Assembly: GCF_001929375.1 (NCBI RefSeq)
Contig: NZ_MSGO01000009.1
Span: forward strand, 44,572-108,571
From: Actinomyces oris
Lineage (GTDB): Bacteria > Actinomycetota > Actinomycetes > Actinomycetales > Actinomycetaceae
Length of the DNA stretch: 64,000 bases
Reading direction: 5' to 3'
The stretch's first letter is position 1. Each line of letters starts with the position of its first letter. Below, piece after piece: positions 52,970 through 62,490 of this stretch. Position numbers and translations under genes: made by a program. The notes beneath the pieces are model-generated. The model did not search any database. It worked only from the letters and a program-made list of their open reading frames with translations, and was not told the origin of the DNA.

Positions 52970-53899
52970 ATGACGTACGCACCCGACGCAACCGCCCTGG
53001 TCGGCGACACTCCCCTGGTCCGCATCAACCGCGTCACCGACGGCGCCCCCGCCACCGTCCTGGCCAAGGTCGAGGCCTTCGAGCCGGCAGCCTCGGTCAA
53101 GGACCGCATCGCCCTGTCCATCGTGCGCGCCGCGGAGGCCTCCGGTGACCTCAAGCCAGGCGGCACCATCGTGGAGGCGACCTCCGGGAACACCGGAGTC
53201 GGTCTGGCCATGGTGGGTGCGGCCCTGGGATACAAGGTCATCATCACCATGCCCGAGACCATGTCCAAGGAGCGGCGGGCCATCATGCGCGCCTTCGGTG
53301 CGGAGCTGGTGCTGACCACCGAGGGCGGCGTGGCCGGGGCGGTCAGGCGAGCTGAGGAGATCCAGGCCGCCACCCCCAACTCGATCCTCGCCTCCCAGTT
53401 CACCAACCCCGCCAACCCCAAGATCCACCGCGAGACCACGGCCCGGGAGATCCTGGCGCAGACCGGGGGCGACATCGACGTCTTCGTGGCCGGGATCGGC
53501 ACCGGGGGCACGCTGACCGGTGTGGGCCAGGTACTGCGCCAGGAGAAGCCCGAAGTGAGGATCTACGGCGTCGAGCCCGCTGAGTCCCCGCTGCTGAGCG
53601 AGGGCCAGGCCGCTCCTCACAAGATCCAGGGTCTGGGCCCCAACGTGGTTCCCGAGGTCCTCGACCAGGGCATCTGGGACGAGCTGCTCCACATCGAGTC
53701 CGACGTCGCCATCACCTACGCACGCCGTGCCGCAGCCGAGGAGGGCCTCCTGGTGGGGATCTCCTCGGGCGCCGCTCTGGCTGCCGCCAGCGAGCTGGCC
53801 AGGCGCCCCGAGCTGGCGGGCAAGACCATCGTCACCCTCCTGCCCGACACCGGTGAGCGCTACCTGTCCACGCCTCTGTTCAAGGATTTCCTCGACTGA
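52970..53899 (+). CDS. cysK: Cysteine synthase A (O-acetylserine sulfhydrylase)
   Basis: 309 aa PLP enzyme that makes cysteine from O-acetylserine and sulfide. The PLP lysine is in PAASVKDRIA, the substrate loop is EATSGNTGVGLA, and the phosphate-binding loop is GIGTGGTLTGVG; SSGAALAAA is near the C-terminus. The start at 52970 has GAAGGA upstream. It is followed by cysE, so together they form the last two steps of cysteine synthesis, under the poly-Cys leader. Confidence 0.96.
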   Translation: MTYAPDATALVGDTPLVRINRVTDGAPATVLAKVEAFEPAASVKDRIALSIVRAAEASGDLKPGGTIVEATSGNTGVGLAMVGAALGYKVIITMPETMSKERRAIMRAFGAELVLTTEGGVAGAVRRAEEIQAATPNSILASQFTNPANPKIHRETTAREILAQTGGDIDVFVAGIGTGGTLTGVGQVLRQEKPEVRIYGVEPAESPLLSEGQAAPHKIQGLGPNVVPEVLDQGIWDELLHIESDVAITYARRAAAEEGLLVGISSGAALAAASELARRPELAGKTIVTLLPDTGERYLSTPLFKDFLD

Positions 53900-53904
53900 T
53901 GCCC

Positions 53905-53944
53905 CCGACGGCGGCGAGGCTGGGAACAGGCGAGCCGCCGTCGG
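53905..53944 (+). terminator. Hairpin between cysK and cysE
   Basis: Perfect 11-bp stem (CCGACGGCGGC with GCCGCCGTCGG), 18-nt loop, followed by TGTTGTC, 6 bp past the cysK stop. It may reduce read-through into cysE or stabilise the cysK end. Confidence 0.65.
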
Positions 53945-54024
53945 TGTTGTCAGCGTCGCAGCGGGTGAGGTGAAGGCTCACCAGCCGACCTGGGCCGCAC
54001 CATCACCCATCAGAGGAGCACACC

Positions 54025-54600
54025 ATGCACAACTCCAAACGGTCCCTTCTGGACCTGGCCCGTGAGGACCTGGCCACGGCCCGCAGGCGCGACCCCGCCG
54101 CCCGCTCCAGCGTGGAGGTGGCCCTCCTCTACCCGGGTGTCCACGCCCTGTGGGCGCACCGGGCGGCTCACAAGCTGTGGCACAAGGGGCACCGCTTCGC
54201 GGCGCGCGCCCTGTCTCAGGCGGCCCGCAGCTTCACCGGCATCGAGATCCACCCGGCCGCCAAGATCGGTGAGCGCTTCTTCATCGACCACGGAATGGGT
54301 GTGGTCATCGGTGAGACCGCGGAGGTCGGCGACGACGTCCTGCTGTTCCACGGAGTGACTCTCGGCGGGGTGTCCATGAGTCCCGGCAAGCGTCACCCCA
54401 CCATCGGCAACAACGTGCAGATCGGCGCCGGCGCCAAGGTCCTGGGGCCGGTCGTCGTCGAGGACGGGGCCAAGGTGGGGGCCAACGCGGTCCTGGTGAA
54501 GAACCTCCCGCAGGGTCATGTCGCCGTGGGTGTGCCCAGCCGGGCCCGCGACCCTCGCACCGACCCCGAGCTCATGATGGACCCGACCATCTACATCTGA
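54025..54600 (+). CDS. cysE: Serine O-acetyltransferase
   Basis: 191 aa, the short bacterial (EpsC-like) form. Makes O-acetylserine from serine and acetyl-CoA. The helical N-terminus is followed by a left-handed beta helix with hexapeptide turns ([30 protein letters not shown]), the catalytic His in IDHG and HGVTLGG, and the loop before VGVPSRA. It probably forms a complex with CysK, but its C-terminus is YI rather than exactly a known pattern beyond the final Ile, which is the residue that inserts into the CysK active site. Confidence 0.95.
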   Translation: MHNSKRSLLDLAREDLATARRRDPAARSSVEVALLYPGVHALWAHRAAHKLWHKGHRFAARALSQAARSFTGIEIHPAAKIGERFFIDHGMGVVIGETAEVGDDVLLFHGVTLGGVSMSPGKRHPTIGNNVQIGAGAKVLGPVVVEDGAKVGANAVLVKNLPQGHVAVGVPSRARDPRTDPELMMDPTIYI

Positions 54601-54712
54601 ACCATCTCTCAGCGGCCCAGCGAGCACCTCACGGACTCACGCCTTCCCTCGAGTGCTCCTGTGCGCTGCGGCATGCCCCGGGGCCGCCCGTTGAGCGCGC
54701 TCGTGCAGCCGG

Positions 54713-56011
54713 TCAGCGGGCGATCACTCCGGTGGCCAGGTCGCGCAGGCGCTTGAAGACCCGGCCGCCGGAGGCGCGCGAGCCGTCATGCTCGTACTCG
54801 CTGGTGATCCAGGTGCGCAGGCCGGGGATGAGCGCGGCCGTCTCCAGGGAGGTGGTCATCGGCACGAACACGTCGCGGGCGTAGACGGAGGCCGCCCCGG
54901 GGGTCGTCGTGGCCCTGAGGCGGGCCGGGTCGTAGAGCGCCGGCCACTCGTGCACGGCCAGGAGATCGGCCACCTCCAGCCAGGGGCGTAGACCGGCGTC
55001 CTCGACGAAGACCTCACGACGCACGTGCTCGCCTGTCAGCAGGGTGGGATCGTCGTCGAAGACCGCGGGGCGCACTCGCTGGGCGGCCCAGTCGGTGGTG
55101 CCGGTGTCGGCCCAGCAGGACTCGTGGATGACGGCGTAGAGCGGGAACCTGCCGCCGAAGGGCAGGCACTGCCCCAGGTCGTAGCGGAAGGCCCAGGAGT
55201 CGGGGTCGCGCTCCAGGAGGTAGTGGATCGTGTCCGCTCCGCCGGCCCCGCCCAGCAGGGCGCCCAGCGAGCGCAGGCGCTCAGGTCCGACGAGGTCCCC
55301 TCCTGCCGTCCTCACCTCACCCCGACCGGCCTTCTCAGCCAGGGACGCCATCCGGTCTCGGTCCTGGGGGAAGCGGGCGTAGTACTCCTCGCTCTTGAGG
55401 CGCATCGCCTCATAGCTGAGGGCGTAGACCTCGTCGATGCTGTGCCCGACGGCGGGCAGGCCACCGGTGATGTAGACCTTCTCCAGGCTCTGGGCGTGCT
55501 CGGAGAGGTACCGGGTGACGCAGAACCCTCCGAAGGACTGGCCCAGCAGGCTCCAGCGCTCCAGGCCCAGGGCGCGGCGCAGGTCCTCGCAGTCCTCGAC
55601 GATCTCGTCGGCGCGCAGGTGAGTGAGCAGCCGGGCGGTGTCTGCCGGGGCACCGGCGGCATCGGGCCGGTCCACCGGGCTGGAGGCGCCGGTGCCGCGC
55701 TGGTCGACGAGGATGAGTCGGTGGTGCTCCAGGATCGCACCGATCCAGCCGAGCCCGGAGTCGGCGCTGGGGCGCGGCGCCTCGCAGCCCGGCCCGCCCT
55801 GGAGGAAGACCAGTGGAGGCCTGGAGAGCGGGTCGATGCCGGCGACTGAGATCTCGCGGGCGTAGACGGTGATGGACTCCGTCCCGTCCGGGGCTGAGTC
55901 CCCCTGCCCGCTGCGGTCCAGGGCAACGGTCAGGTGGTGGTCGCGGGTCAGCAGGCCGGCGGCCGAGGAGGACCAGCTCGAGGAGTGCAGGGTGGGCGAG
56001 GCGTTCGACAT
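54713..56011 (-). CDS. Proline iminopeptidase-like alpha/beta hydrolase (S33 family)
   Basis: 432 aa. The oxyanion-hole segment QGGPGCEAPRP corresponds to the HGGPG of proline iminopeptidases, VDQRGTGAS is a conserved strand-turn, and the nucleophile Ser is in LLGQSFGGFCV. The final His is probably in SEYEHDGSRASG. It likely removes N-terminal proline from peptides in the cytoplasm; no signal peptide. It lies upstream of no partner on its own strand except the DNA repair gene 40 bp away. Confidence 0.88.
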   Translation of the reverse strand: MSNASPTLHSSSWSSSAAGLLTRDHHLTVALDRSGQGDSAPDGTESITVYAREISVAGIDPLSRPPLVFLQGGPGCEAPRPSADSGLGWIGAILEHHRLILVDQRGTGASSPVDRPDAAGAPADTARLLTHLRADEIVEDCEDLRRALGLERWSLLGQSFGGFCVTRYLSEHAQSLEKVYITGGLPAVGHSIDEVYALSYEAMRLKSEEYYARFPQDRDRMASLAEKAGRGEVRTAGGDLVGPERLRSLGALLGGAGGADTIHYLLERDPDSWAFRYDLGQCLPFGGRFPLYAVIHESCWADTGTTDWAAQRVRPAVFDDDPTLLTGEHVRREVFVEDAGLRPWLEVADLLAVHEWPALYDPARLRATTTPGAASVYARDVFVPMTTSLETAALIPGLRTWITSEYEHDGSRASGGRVFKRLRDLATGVIAR

Positions 56012-56051
56012 GCCGCCACCTTAGTGGCGCTCGGCGGGACTCCAGCCGGTT

Positions 56052-57053
56052 TCAGCGGGCCTGGCAGGTCGGGCACCAGAAGAGCCGGCGGGACGCCACC
56101 TCCCGCTCCGCCACCGGGGTCCCGCAGCGCAGGCAGGGGCGGCCGGTGCGGTGGTAGACGTACCACCGGCCGGCCTCGGGGTCGTGGGGCGGCAGGGGGT
56201 CGGGGACGTCGTCGAGGTCGACGGTGGTGATGAAGCCGGTGGCCACCCCGTACTCCATGAGGGGGCGCAGGTCCTCCCAGATGGCCCGCAGCCGCTCCTG
56301 GCTGATGCGGTTGCCCGCCCGGAAGGGGGAGACCCCGACCCGGAAGAGCGTCTCGGCCCGGTAGATGTTGCCGGCCCCGGAGATGACGGCCTGGTCCATG
56401 AGCAGCTCACCGATGCTCTTGCGCCGCGAGCGCGCCTTGGCCACGAAGGTCTCCACGTCGGCGTCGGCGCGCAGCGGGTCCGGGCCGAGGCGGCCGCGCA
56501 CGGCGGCCACGCCCTCGGCGTCCAGCAGCTCGCAGGCCGCCGGTCCGGTCAGGTCGGCCACCCCGTGCTCGCCGAGCAGCCGCAGTCGTACCGCACCACG
56601 CGGCTCGGGCGGCTCCCACTCGTCAGGGGCCGGGCCGCGCGCGGCAGCGTCCTGGTCCCCGGGTTCGAGGCTCCCGCCGTTCAGTCCGGTCAGGGCCGAG
56701 CCTCCCCCGCGCTTGAGGGCGTGCTCGCCGCGCTCTCCGACGCGCCGACGCGGCGCTCCGATGGCGTGTGGCGCGGTGAACTCACGGTCGCCGTCGAAGG
56801 TCCACGCCCCGTAGAGGCCCAGGTGGATCCGCAGCCAGGTGACGCAGGCGTCGTCGAGGGACATGTCGGCGCGGGGGCCGAAGGGCAGGAAGAGGTGCTT
56901 GCCGTGGGCCTGGCTGCCCAGGAGGACCTGTCCGTCCAGTCGGCTCGCCCCGTCGGCGAAACGCCCCTGCGGTGAGCGCACGCGCAGGCTCTGGCCACCG
57001 TAGAGCTCGTCGAGGGCGGCGGCGAGCCGGTGGATGGTGTGCCCCTCCGGCAT
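56052..57053 (-). CDS. Fpg/Nei family DNA glycosylase (endonuclease VIII-like)
   Basis: 333 aa. Removes oxidised pyrimidines and nicks the strand. The N-terminus PEGHTIHRLA gives the catalytic Pro and Glu, the H2TH region contains SRRKSIGELLMDQAVISGAGNIYRAE in pieces, and the C-terminal zinc finger has CLRCGTP and FWCPTCQ. PEGHTIHR is characteristic of Nei rather than MutM. There is an insertion of about 45 residues (GERGEHALKRGGGS...DEWEPPEP) in the N-terminal domain, rich in Gly and acidic residues, which is unusual. It starts 3 nt after the rpiB stop, so the two are translated together. Confidence 0.93.
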   Translation of the reverse strand: MPEGHTIHRLAAALDELYGGQSLRVRSPQGRFADGASRLDGQVLLGSQAHGKHLFLPFGPRADMSLDDACVTWLRIHLGLYGAWTFDGDREFTAPHAIGAPRRRVGERGEHALKRGGGSALTGLNGGSLEPGDQDAAARGPAPDEWEPPEPRGAVRLRLLGEHGVADLTGPAACELLDAEGVAAVRGRLGPDPLRADADVETFVAKARSRRKSIGELLMDQAVISGAGNIYRAETLFRVGVSPFRAGNRISQERLRAIWEDLRPLMEYGVATGFITTVDLDDVPDPLPPHDPEAGRWYVYHRTGRPCLRCGTPVAEREVASRRLFWCPTCQAR

Positions 57054-57055
57054 GC

Positions 57056-57559
57056 TCAGGCCCCGGCGGGGGCAGCACCGGTGGGATCAGCCGCTGGAGC
57101 GGCGGCGTCATGAACGCGGCTCTCGTAGTCGGTGAGCTGGGCGATGCGACGCACGTGGCGCTCATCGCCGCTGAAGGGCTCGGCGAGGAAGGCATCGATG
57201 ATCGCCAGGCCCGCCCCCAGATCATGCATGCGACCGCCCAGGGCGACGACGTTGGCGTTGTTGTGCTGGCGGGCGAGCCTGGCGGTCTCGATCGACCAGG
57301 CCAGGGCGGCGCGCACCCCGTCAACCTTGTTGGCGGCGATCTGCTCCCCGTTGCCGCTTCCCCCGAGAACAATGCCCAGGCTTCCGGCGTCGGCCACGAC
57401 GGCCTCCCCGCAGGCCAGGCAGAAGGCGGGGTAGTCGTCATCCGGGTCGTAGGAGTGGGCTCCGTGGTCGACGACGACGTGCCCCTGCTCCCTCAGGTGC
57501 TCGATCACGGCGCTCTTGAGCTCGTAACCGGCGTGGTCGGAGGCGATATGGATGCGCAT
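57056..57559 (-). CDS. rpiB: Ribose-5-phosphate isomerase B
   Basis: 167 aa. Interconverts ribose-5-phosphate and ribulose-5-phosphate. The start MRIHIASDHAGYELK and the active-site loop VLGGSGNGEQIAANKVDGVRAALAWS match the actinobacterial form. The C-terminal part is slightly extended, ending in Ala/Pro. It is the promoter-proximal gene of rpiB-nei. Confidence 0.95.
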   Translation of the reverse strand: MRIHIASDHAGYELKSAVIEHLREQGHVVVDHGAHSYDPDDDYPAFCLACGEAVVADAGSLGIVLGGSGNGEQIAANKVDGVRAALAWSIETARLARQHNNANVVALGGRMHDLGAGLAIIDAFLAEPFSGDERHVRRIAQLTDYESRVHDAAAPAADPTGAAPAGA

Positions 57560-57657
57560 GGGCAGAATTGTGCCTCACGCGAACAGCGCTTCGCACCATG
57601 AGGCAAGGGGCGCCGTCAGGGCGCCTGAGAGCACCGGAGCGGGTTAGCGTGTCCGCT

Positions 57658-59841
57658 ATGACTGACGCCTGCGCGACCTCACCGACTCCTACCGGCCCCT
57701 CATCGGACGCACCGGCCCGGCGCTCTCAGGCGGAGAGCGCCCCCTGCCCCGCTGCTGATGCTGTCCTCGCCGGCGTGCTGGAGACGGCGCACACCGACAC
57801 CTCCGTCCGCCCCCAGGACGACCTGTTCCGATTCGTCAACGGCCAGTGGCTCGCCACCGCCGAGATCCCGGCGGACCGCCCCAGCAGCGGCGCCTTCACC
57901 ACGTTGCGCGACGAGGCCGAGGCCGCCTGCCGCCAGATCGTCGAGGAGCTCGCCGAGCAGCTCTCCTCCGAGGCGCCCGAGGGGGACTCGGAGGTCCTGG
58001 CCACCAACCGGGGCCGAGTCGGCGCCCTCTACGAGGCCTTCATGGACGAGGCCCGCCTGGAGGAGCTCGGGGCCGGGCCACTGGCTGAGGAGCTGGCACC
58101 GGTGCTGGGCGCCTCCTCCAAGAAGGATCTGGCCCGAGCCCTGGGAGAGATGACGCCCATCGGCTTCATGGGCGTGGTCGGTGCGGATGTCGAGGTGGAC
58201 ATCAACGACCCGGAGCGCTGCACGAGCTGGATGGGCCAGTCGGGGCTGGGACTGCCGGACGAGTCCTACTACCGCGAGGAGGCTCAGGCCCCGCTGCGCC
58301 AGGCCTATGTGACGCACGTGGCCAGGATGCTGGCTCTGGCGGGCCTGACGGAGTCCTTCGGCGCCTCGGGTGAGGAGCTGGCCGAGCGGGTCATGGCCGT
58401 GGAGACCGCCCTGGCCAAGGGGCACTGGGACCGCGTTACCTGCCGTGACGTGGAGAAGATGAACAATCCGATGTCCTGGCGGCAGATCGTGGACTCGGCC
58501 CCGGGCCTGCCCTGGCACGAGTGGCGCGAGGGAATCCGCGCGGCCGCCCGGACCGCAGGCATCGAGCAGACCGCTTTCCTCGACGAGGCCATCGTCACCC
58601 AGCCCGACTACCTCCCCCACGCGGCCGGTGTCTGGCAGAGGACCGACCTGGAGGACCTCAAGGCCTGGGCCGCCTGGCACGTCGTTCACGGACGGGCCAC
58701 CCTGCTGTCGGGGGCCTTCGTGGAGGAGAACTTCGACTTCTACGGCCGCACGCTCCAGGGGACCGACGAGCTGCGGCCCCGCTGGAAGCGTGGCGTCGGC
58801 CTGGTGGAGTCCTGCCTGGGCGAGGCGCTGGGCGAGATCTACGTGGAGCGGCACTTCCCGCCGTCGCACAAGTCGGCGATGGAGGCCCTGGTGGGCCGGC
58901 TCATCGAGGCCTACCACCAGTCCATCTCCTCGCTGGAGTGGATGAGTCCGGCCACGCGGGAGCGGGCCCTGGAGAAGCTGGCGCTGTTCACCCCCAAGAT
59001 CGGCTACCCGGTGCGCTGGCGCGACTACTCGGCCGTCGAGGTCGTCCCCGGAGACGTCCTGGCCTCGGTGCGCAGCGTGGAGCGGGCCGACATGGCCTAC
59101 TCGCTGAACAAGCTGACCAAGCCGGTGGACCGCGACGAGTGGCACATGACCCCCCAGACGGTCAACGCCTACTACAACCCCACCATGAACGAGATCGTCT
59201 TCCCCGCGGCGATCCTCCAGCCGCCCTTCTTCGACCCGCAGGCCGACGACGCCGTGAACTACGCGGGCATCGGCGCCGTCATCGGTCACGAGATCGGCCA
59301 CGGCTTCGATGACCAGGGCTCCACCTTCGACGGCACCGGAAAGGTCAGCGACTGGTGGACCCAGGAGGACCGGGAGGCCTTCACCGAGCGCACCAGCGCG
59401 CTCATCAGCCAGTACGACGCCTACACGCCCGAGGCCGTCGTCGCCAAGCACCGGGACGCGGGCACGGCACAGGCGGAGATCCCGCACGTCAACGGCGCTT
59501 TGACCATCGGGGAGAACATCGGTGACCTGGGCGGTCTGGGCATCGCCCTCAAGGCCTATTGCCTGGCCCTGGCCGACTCCGGCATCTCGTCAGTGGATGA
59601 GGCCCCCCTCATCGACGGACTCACCGGCCTGCAGCGCTTCTTCTACTCCTGGGCACGGATCTGGCGCTCCAAGAGCCGCCCGGACTACGCCGAGCTGCTC
59701 CTGACCGTCGACCCGCACTCACCGGCGGAGTTCCGTTGTAACGGAATCGTGCGCAACGTGGATGCCTTCTACAAGGCCTTTGAGGTCGATCCCAACGACG
59801 CCTTGTGGCTGGATCCCAACGAACGGGTCTCTATCTGGTAG
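57658..59841 (+). CDS. M13-family zinc metallopeptidase (PepO-like)
   Basis: 727 aa, a neprilysin-type oligopeptidase. Zinc ligands and catalytic Glu are in HEIGH (544-548), and the third ligand in GENIGD (Glu 619). NAYYNPTMNEIVFPAAILQPPFF is the usual substrate-binding stretch before it. The C-terminus is VSIW, close to the family's CxxW ending but without the Cys. No signal peptide or anchor, so it is cytoplasmic or released by another way. ATG at 57658, with a weak ribosome-binding site. Confidence 0.93.
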   Translation: MTDACATSPTPTGPSSDAPARRSQAESAPCPAADAVLAGVLETAHTDTSVRPQDDLFRFVNGQWLATAEIPADRPSSGAFTTLRDEAEAACRQIVEELAEQLSSEAPEGDSEVLATNRGRVGALYEAFMDEARLEELGAGPLAEELAPVLGASSKKDLARALGEMTPIGFMGVVGADVEVDINDPERCTSWMGQSGLGLPDESYYREEAQAPLRQAYVTHVARMLALAGLTESFGASGEELAERVMAVETALAKGHWDRVTCRDVEKMNNPMSWRQIVDSAPGLPWHEWREGIRAAARTAGIEQTAFLDEAIVTQPDYLPHAAGVWQRTDLEDLKAWAAWHVVHGRATLLSGAFVEENFDFYGRTLQGTDELRPRWKRGVGLVESCLGEALGEIYVERHFPPSHKSAMEALVGRLIEAYHQSISSLEWMSPATRERALEKLALFTPKIGYPVRWRDYSAVEVVPGDVLASVRSVERADMAYSLNKLTKPVDRDEWHMTPQTVNAYYNPTMNEIVFPAAILQPPFFDPQADDAVNYAGIGAVIGHEIGHGFDDQGSTFDGTGKVSDWWTQEDREAFTERTSALISQYDAYTPEAVVAKHRDAGTAQAEIPHVNGALTIGENIGDLGGLGIALKAYCLALADSGISSVDEAPLIDGLTGLQRFFYSWARIWRSKSRPDYAELLLTVDPHSPAEFRCNGIVRNVDAFYKAFEVDPNDALWLDPNERVSIW

Positions 59842-59982
59842 ATGGCCCGGATACTCGGAATCAAGCCCAAGCAACCAAAACCCGTTGCCCCAGTTAGACG
59901 AATCCACAACTACTCACGACTGAGGTCGATACCTCATCTACCAAAAAACGTGGAACCTCGCCCTGAGGGGCGCTAAGGTGGG

Positions 59983-60016
59983 GGCAACACGGTGACACCC
60001 CGACTCACCGGTTGCC
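59983..60016 (+). promoter_or_regulatory. Hairpin in the leader of the first LAxTG gene
   Basis: GGCAACACGGTGA pairs with TCACCGGTTGCC with one bulged base and a 9-nt loop; it ends 29 nt before the ATG. It may stabilise the mRNA of an abundant surface protein. A T-poor sequence follows, so it is not a terminator. Confidence 0.45.
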
Positions 60017-60045
60017 ACCTATCCCCCTAATTTCTAGGAGTACTC

Positions 60046-61008
60046 ATGCGTCTCGGACGCCCCCTGGCCGCCGCAAGCGTGATGGCCGCTGCCATCGGCG
60101 CCTCCCTCGCCGCCTCCCCCGCGCTGGCTGACAACTCTCCCTCCTTCAAGTTCGCCGAGGACCAGCAGAACATCGTCAGCCCCTCAGACCCCGCCTTCTC
60201 GGTGTCCGGAACTGGTTGCACCGGCAAGGACGCGGCGGTCGGAATCGCCCTCTACACCCCTAAGGGCGTTATGTCCACCGTCGTGACGGCCACCCCCGAC
60301 GCCGCGGGCAACTGGTCCGCCAGCCTGAACATCCCCAAGCTGGTCAAGTCCACCGGCGTTGAGGCCAAGACGGACGGCTCGGACGACGGCTGGTCCATCG
60401 GAGCCGGCTGCGTCGCCTACGGCGAGAAGAAGGGCCAGATTCAGGAGGCCATCGCCTTCGACGACACCAAGGTGGAGGGTACCTACAAGATCATCACCGA
60501 CCAGAACGGCACTCAGAAGATCACGGTGAACGTCAAGGGCTTCTCCCCCAACGAGGAGGTCACCCTCACCCTGGTCAACAAGAACGACCCCTCCAAGACC
60601 TACCCCGTCGGCAAGCTGAAGGCTGACGCCAACGGCAACGTCACGGGTGAGCTGCCGGCCCCCACGAACGTGCCTGACGGCGAGTACACGCTGACCTTTG
60701 AGGGCTCCCGCTACGGCGAGGGCGGCAGCAGCACCAAGACCGTCGTCGTCAAGAACCACCGCTTCGACCTCGCGGCTGACGGTGACAACGGCATCGGCGA
60801 CAACGGTGGCGCCACCGCCAACCCGACCGCTCCCGCCGGCAACGGCAGCGTGAACGTCCCGGCCAGCACCGGTGCCACCACTGCGGCCTCCACCTCCCAC
60901 AAGCCCCTGGCCAAGACCGGTGCCAACGGCCTGCTCTTCGGAGGCATCGCCGCGGCCCTCGTGGCCATTGGTGGCGGCGTCCTCGTCGTGCGTCGCCGTA
61001 AGGCCTGA
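60046..61008 (+). CDS. Cell-wall-anchored surface protein with LAxTG sorting signal
   Basis: 320 aa. The signal peptide is MRLGRPLAAASVMAA... with a cut after ASPALA (28). Two beta-rich domains follow; the first has SGTGCTGKDAAVGIALY and a disulfide candidate with GAGC. The second (about 150-240) ends in a Thr/Ala/Gly-rich wall-spanning stretch. The C-terminus has LAKTG (288-292), a hydrophobic helix and RRRKA, that is, a sortase motif with Ala at position 2. LAxTG is the form used by class E sortases in actinobacteria. It is a clear paralogue of 62491-63930. CTAGGAG lies 8 nt before the ATG. Confidence 0.88.
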   Translation: MRLGRPLAAASVMAAAIGASLAASPALADNSPSFKFAEDQQNIVSPSDPAFSVSGTGCTGKDAAVGIALYTPKGVMSTVVTATPDAAGNWSASLNIPKLVKSTGVEAKTDGSDDGWSIGAGCVAYGEKKGQIQEAIAFDDTKVEGTYKIITDQNGTQKITVNVKGFSPNEEVTLTLVNKNDPSKTYPVGKLKADANGNVTGELPAPTNVPDGEYTLTFEGSRYGEGGSSTKTVVVKNHRFDLAADGDNGIGDNGGATANPTAPAGNGSVNVPASTGATTAASTSHKPLAKTGANGLLFGGIAAALVAIGGGVLVVRRRKA

Positions 61009-61040
61009 TCGCCTCCTTCCAGTCTGACTGGGAACATGTC

Positions 61041-61082
61041 CCGCCGGGGAGACAGCACCACCGCGTGCCGTCTCCCCGGCGG
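61041..61082 (+). terminator. Terminator after the first LAxTG gene
   Basis: Perfect 13-bp stem (CCGCCGGGGAGAC with GTCTCCCCGGCGG), 16-nt loop, followed by CCTTGTG, 33 bp after the stop codon. Confidence 0.85.
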
Positions 61083-61164
61083 CCTTGTGTCATCCCGCAG
61101 CCCTCAGCGGCGCGCACATCCGCGCCTGACGGCACAGCACCGACCTGAAGCGGACACTGAGACC

Positions 61165-62265
61165 ATGGACTCCACCTCTCACGACGAGCACAGCGCAGAC
61201 CCCTCAGACGCCTTGGCCGCCACCGGGGACCCCGCCGACGCCGTCTCCCCTCCGCCTCAGCGCCGTCGACGTCGGGGAGGCACAAGCATCAAGCGCTGGT
61301 CGAGGCGACGCAGAATCGTCGTCGGCCTGAGCGCCGTGGTCATGACGACCGCTCTGGCACTGGGAACGGACGTGGCCGTCCTGGTTCATCGCCCCGCGCG
61401 CGTCGACATCTCCATGCCCTCCACGTCCTCCCCGACGGCGGGCGAGACCTGGCTGATCCTGGGAACCGACTCGCGCGCCACCGTTCCGGGAGACCAGAAC
61501 CGCTACGGATCCACTCAGGAGGTGGAGGGCTCCCGTGCCGACGTCATCGCCCTGGTACGCCCCACCCAGGAGGGACTCACCGTCATCAACCTGCCCCGGG
61601 ACCTGACCATCAACAGCAAGGGAAGGGAGCTGGACCGCCTGGCCACCACCTACGTCCCGGGACCGCAGAACACGGTCAACGCCCTGTGCACCGGCCTGGG
61701 AATCCCCACCACGCATCTGGTGACCATCGACATGGCTCAGTTCGCCACCATCATCGACTCCCTGGGAGGCATCGAGGTCGACGTCCCCGAGCCGGTTCGA
61801 GACGCCTACACCGGACTGAACCTCACCTCCGCCGGCCACCACCGGCTCAGCGGCATCGACGCCCTGGCCCTCGTCCGCTCGCGACACCCGGAGATCCAGC
61901 GCGACGGCAGATGGGTGGCCATGAGCCAGGCCGATGGCGCCCAACGCCGCAGCCAGTCCACGGCCACCGTCATGCAGGCCGTGCTGTCCGCCGTCGGGCA
62001 GAAGGCCAGCAACCCCGTCTCGCTCCATCAGCTGGCACACACCGTGGCCGGGAACATCACCCTGGACTCAGGTACCGGGCTCAGCGACCTGGCCGCACTG
62101 GGACGCAGTGCCGCGAAAGCCGGGCGGGCCGGAGCCACGACCATCGTCGACCTTCCGACAGGACCTCGGGACGAGTCGATCATCGTCTCACCCAGCCAGG
62201 AGTCGCGTGACCTGCTGGCCCGCTATGGGTACAGCCCCAAAACCTGTCGGCCAACCGGCTCCTAG
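61165..62265 (+). CDS. LytR-CpsA-Psr (LCP) family protein
   Basis: 366 aa. LCP enzymes transfer glycopolymers from lipid carriers to peptidoglycan or proteins. A basic cytoplasmic N-terminus (RRRRRGG, SRRRRR) precedes one membrane helix (about 50-72). The LCP domain begins with TWLILGTDSRATV and contains SRADVIALVRPT, VINLPRDLTI, and the arginine-rich HRLSGIDALALVRSRHPEIQRDGRW. The conserved Arg and Asp residues binding the pyrophosphate lipid are present. It lies between two surface-protein genes, which may be its substrates or merely neighbours. In Actinomyces an LCP protein glycosylates a wall protein (family knowledge). Confidence 0.93.
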   Translation: MDSTSHDEHSADPSDALAATGDPADAVSPPPQRRRRRGGTSIKRWSRRRRIVVGLSAVVMTTALALGTDVAVLVHRPARVDISMPSTSSPTAGETWLILGTDSRATVPGDQNRYGSTQEVEGSRADVIALVRPTQEGLTVINLPRDLTINSKGRELDRLATTYVPGPQNTVNALCTGLGIPTTHLVTIDMAQFATIIDSLGGIEVDVPEPVRDAYTGLNLTSAGHHRLSGIDALALVRSRHPEIQRDGRWVAMSQADGAQRRSQSTATVMQAVLSAVGQKASNPVSLHQLAHTVAGNITLDSGTGLSDLAALGRSAAKAGRAGATTIVDLPTGPRDESIIVSPSQESRDLLARYGYSPKTCRPTGS

Positions 62266-62431
62266 TCACTCACCTTCGAGACCGCGAGCCTTTCCCGCCG
62301 TATCAGCCTTTCATCGCCCTCCTCACACGACTACCCCACTTTTTCACGTGAGAGAGGACACTCACACGTGTGTCTGGTATCACTCCAGAGACCCGCGCCC
62401 TCACCTTATTCATCGTTACGGTAGATAACGA

Positions 62432-62456
62432 GTCGGCGGAGAACCAGATCGCCGAC
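62432..62456 (+). promoter_or_regulatory. Hairpin in the leader of the second LAxTG gene
   Basis: GTCGGCG and CGCCGAC (7 bp, 11-nt loop) end 34 nt before the ATG, like the leader hairpin of the paralogue. Upstream, in the same 225-bp gap, are CACACGTGTG (62363-62372, perfect palindrome) and TCGTTA...TAACGA (from 62413), both possible regulator sites. No other gene is present in this gap. Confidence 0.4.
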
Positions 62457-62490
62457 AGCCATCGTTCCCCCGTCAGACCTAGGAGGACAC

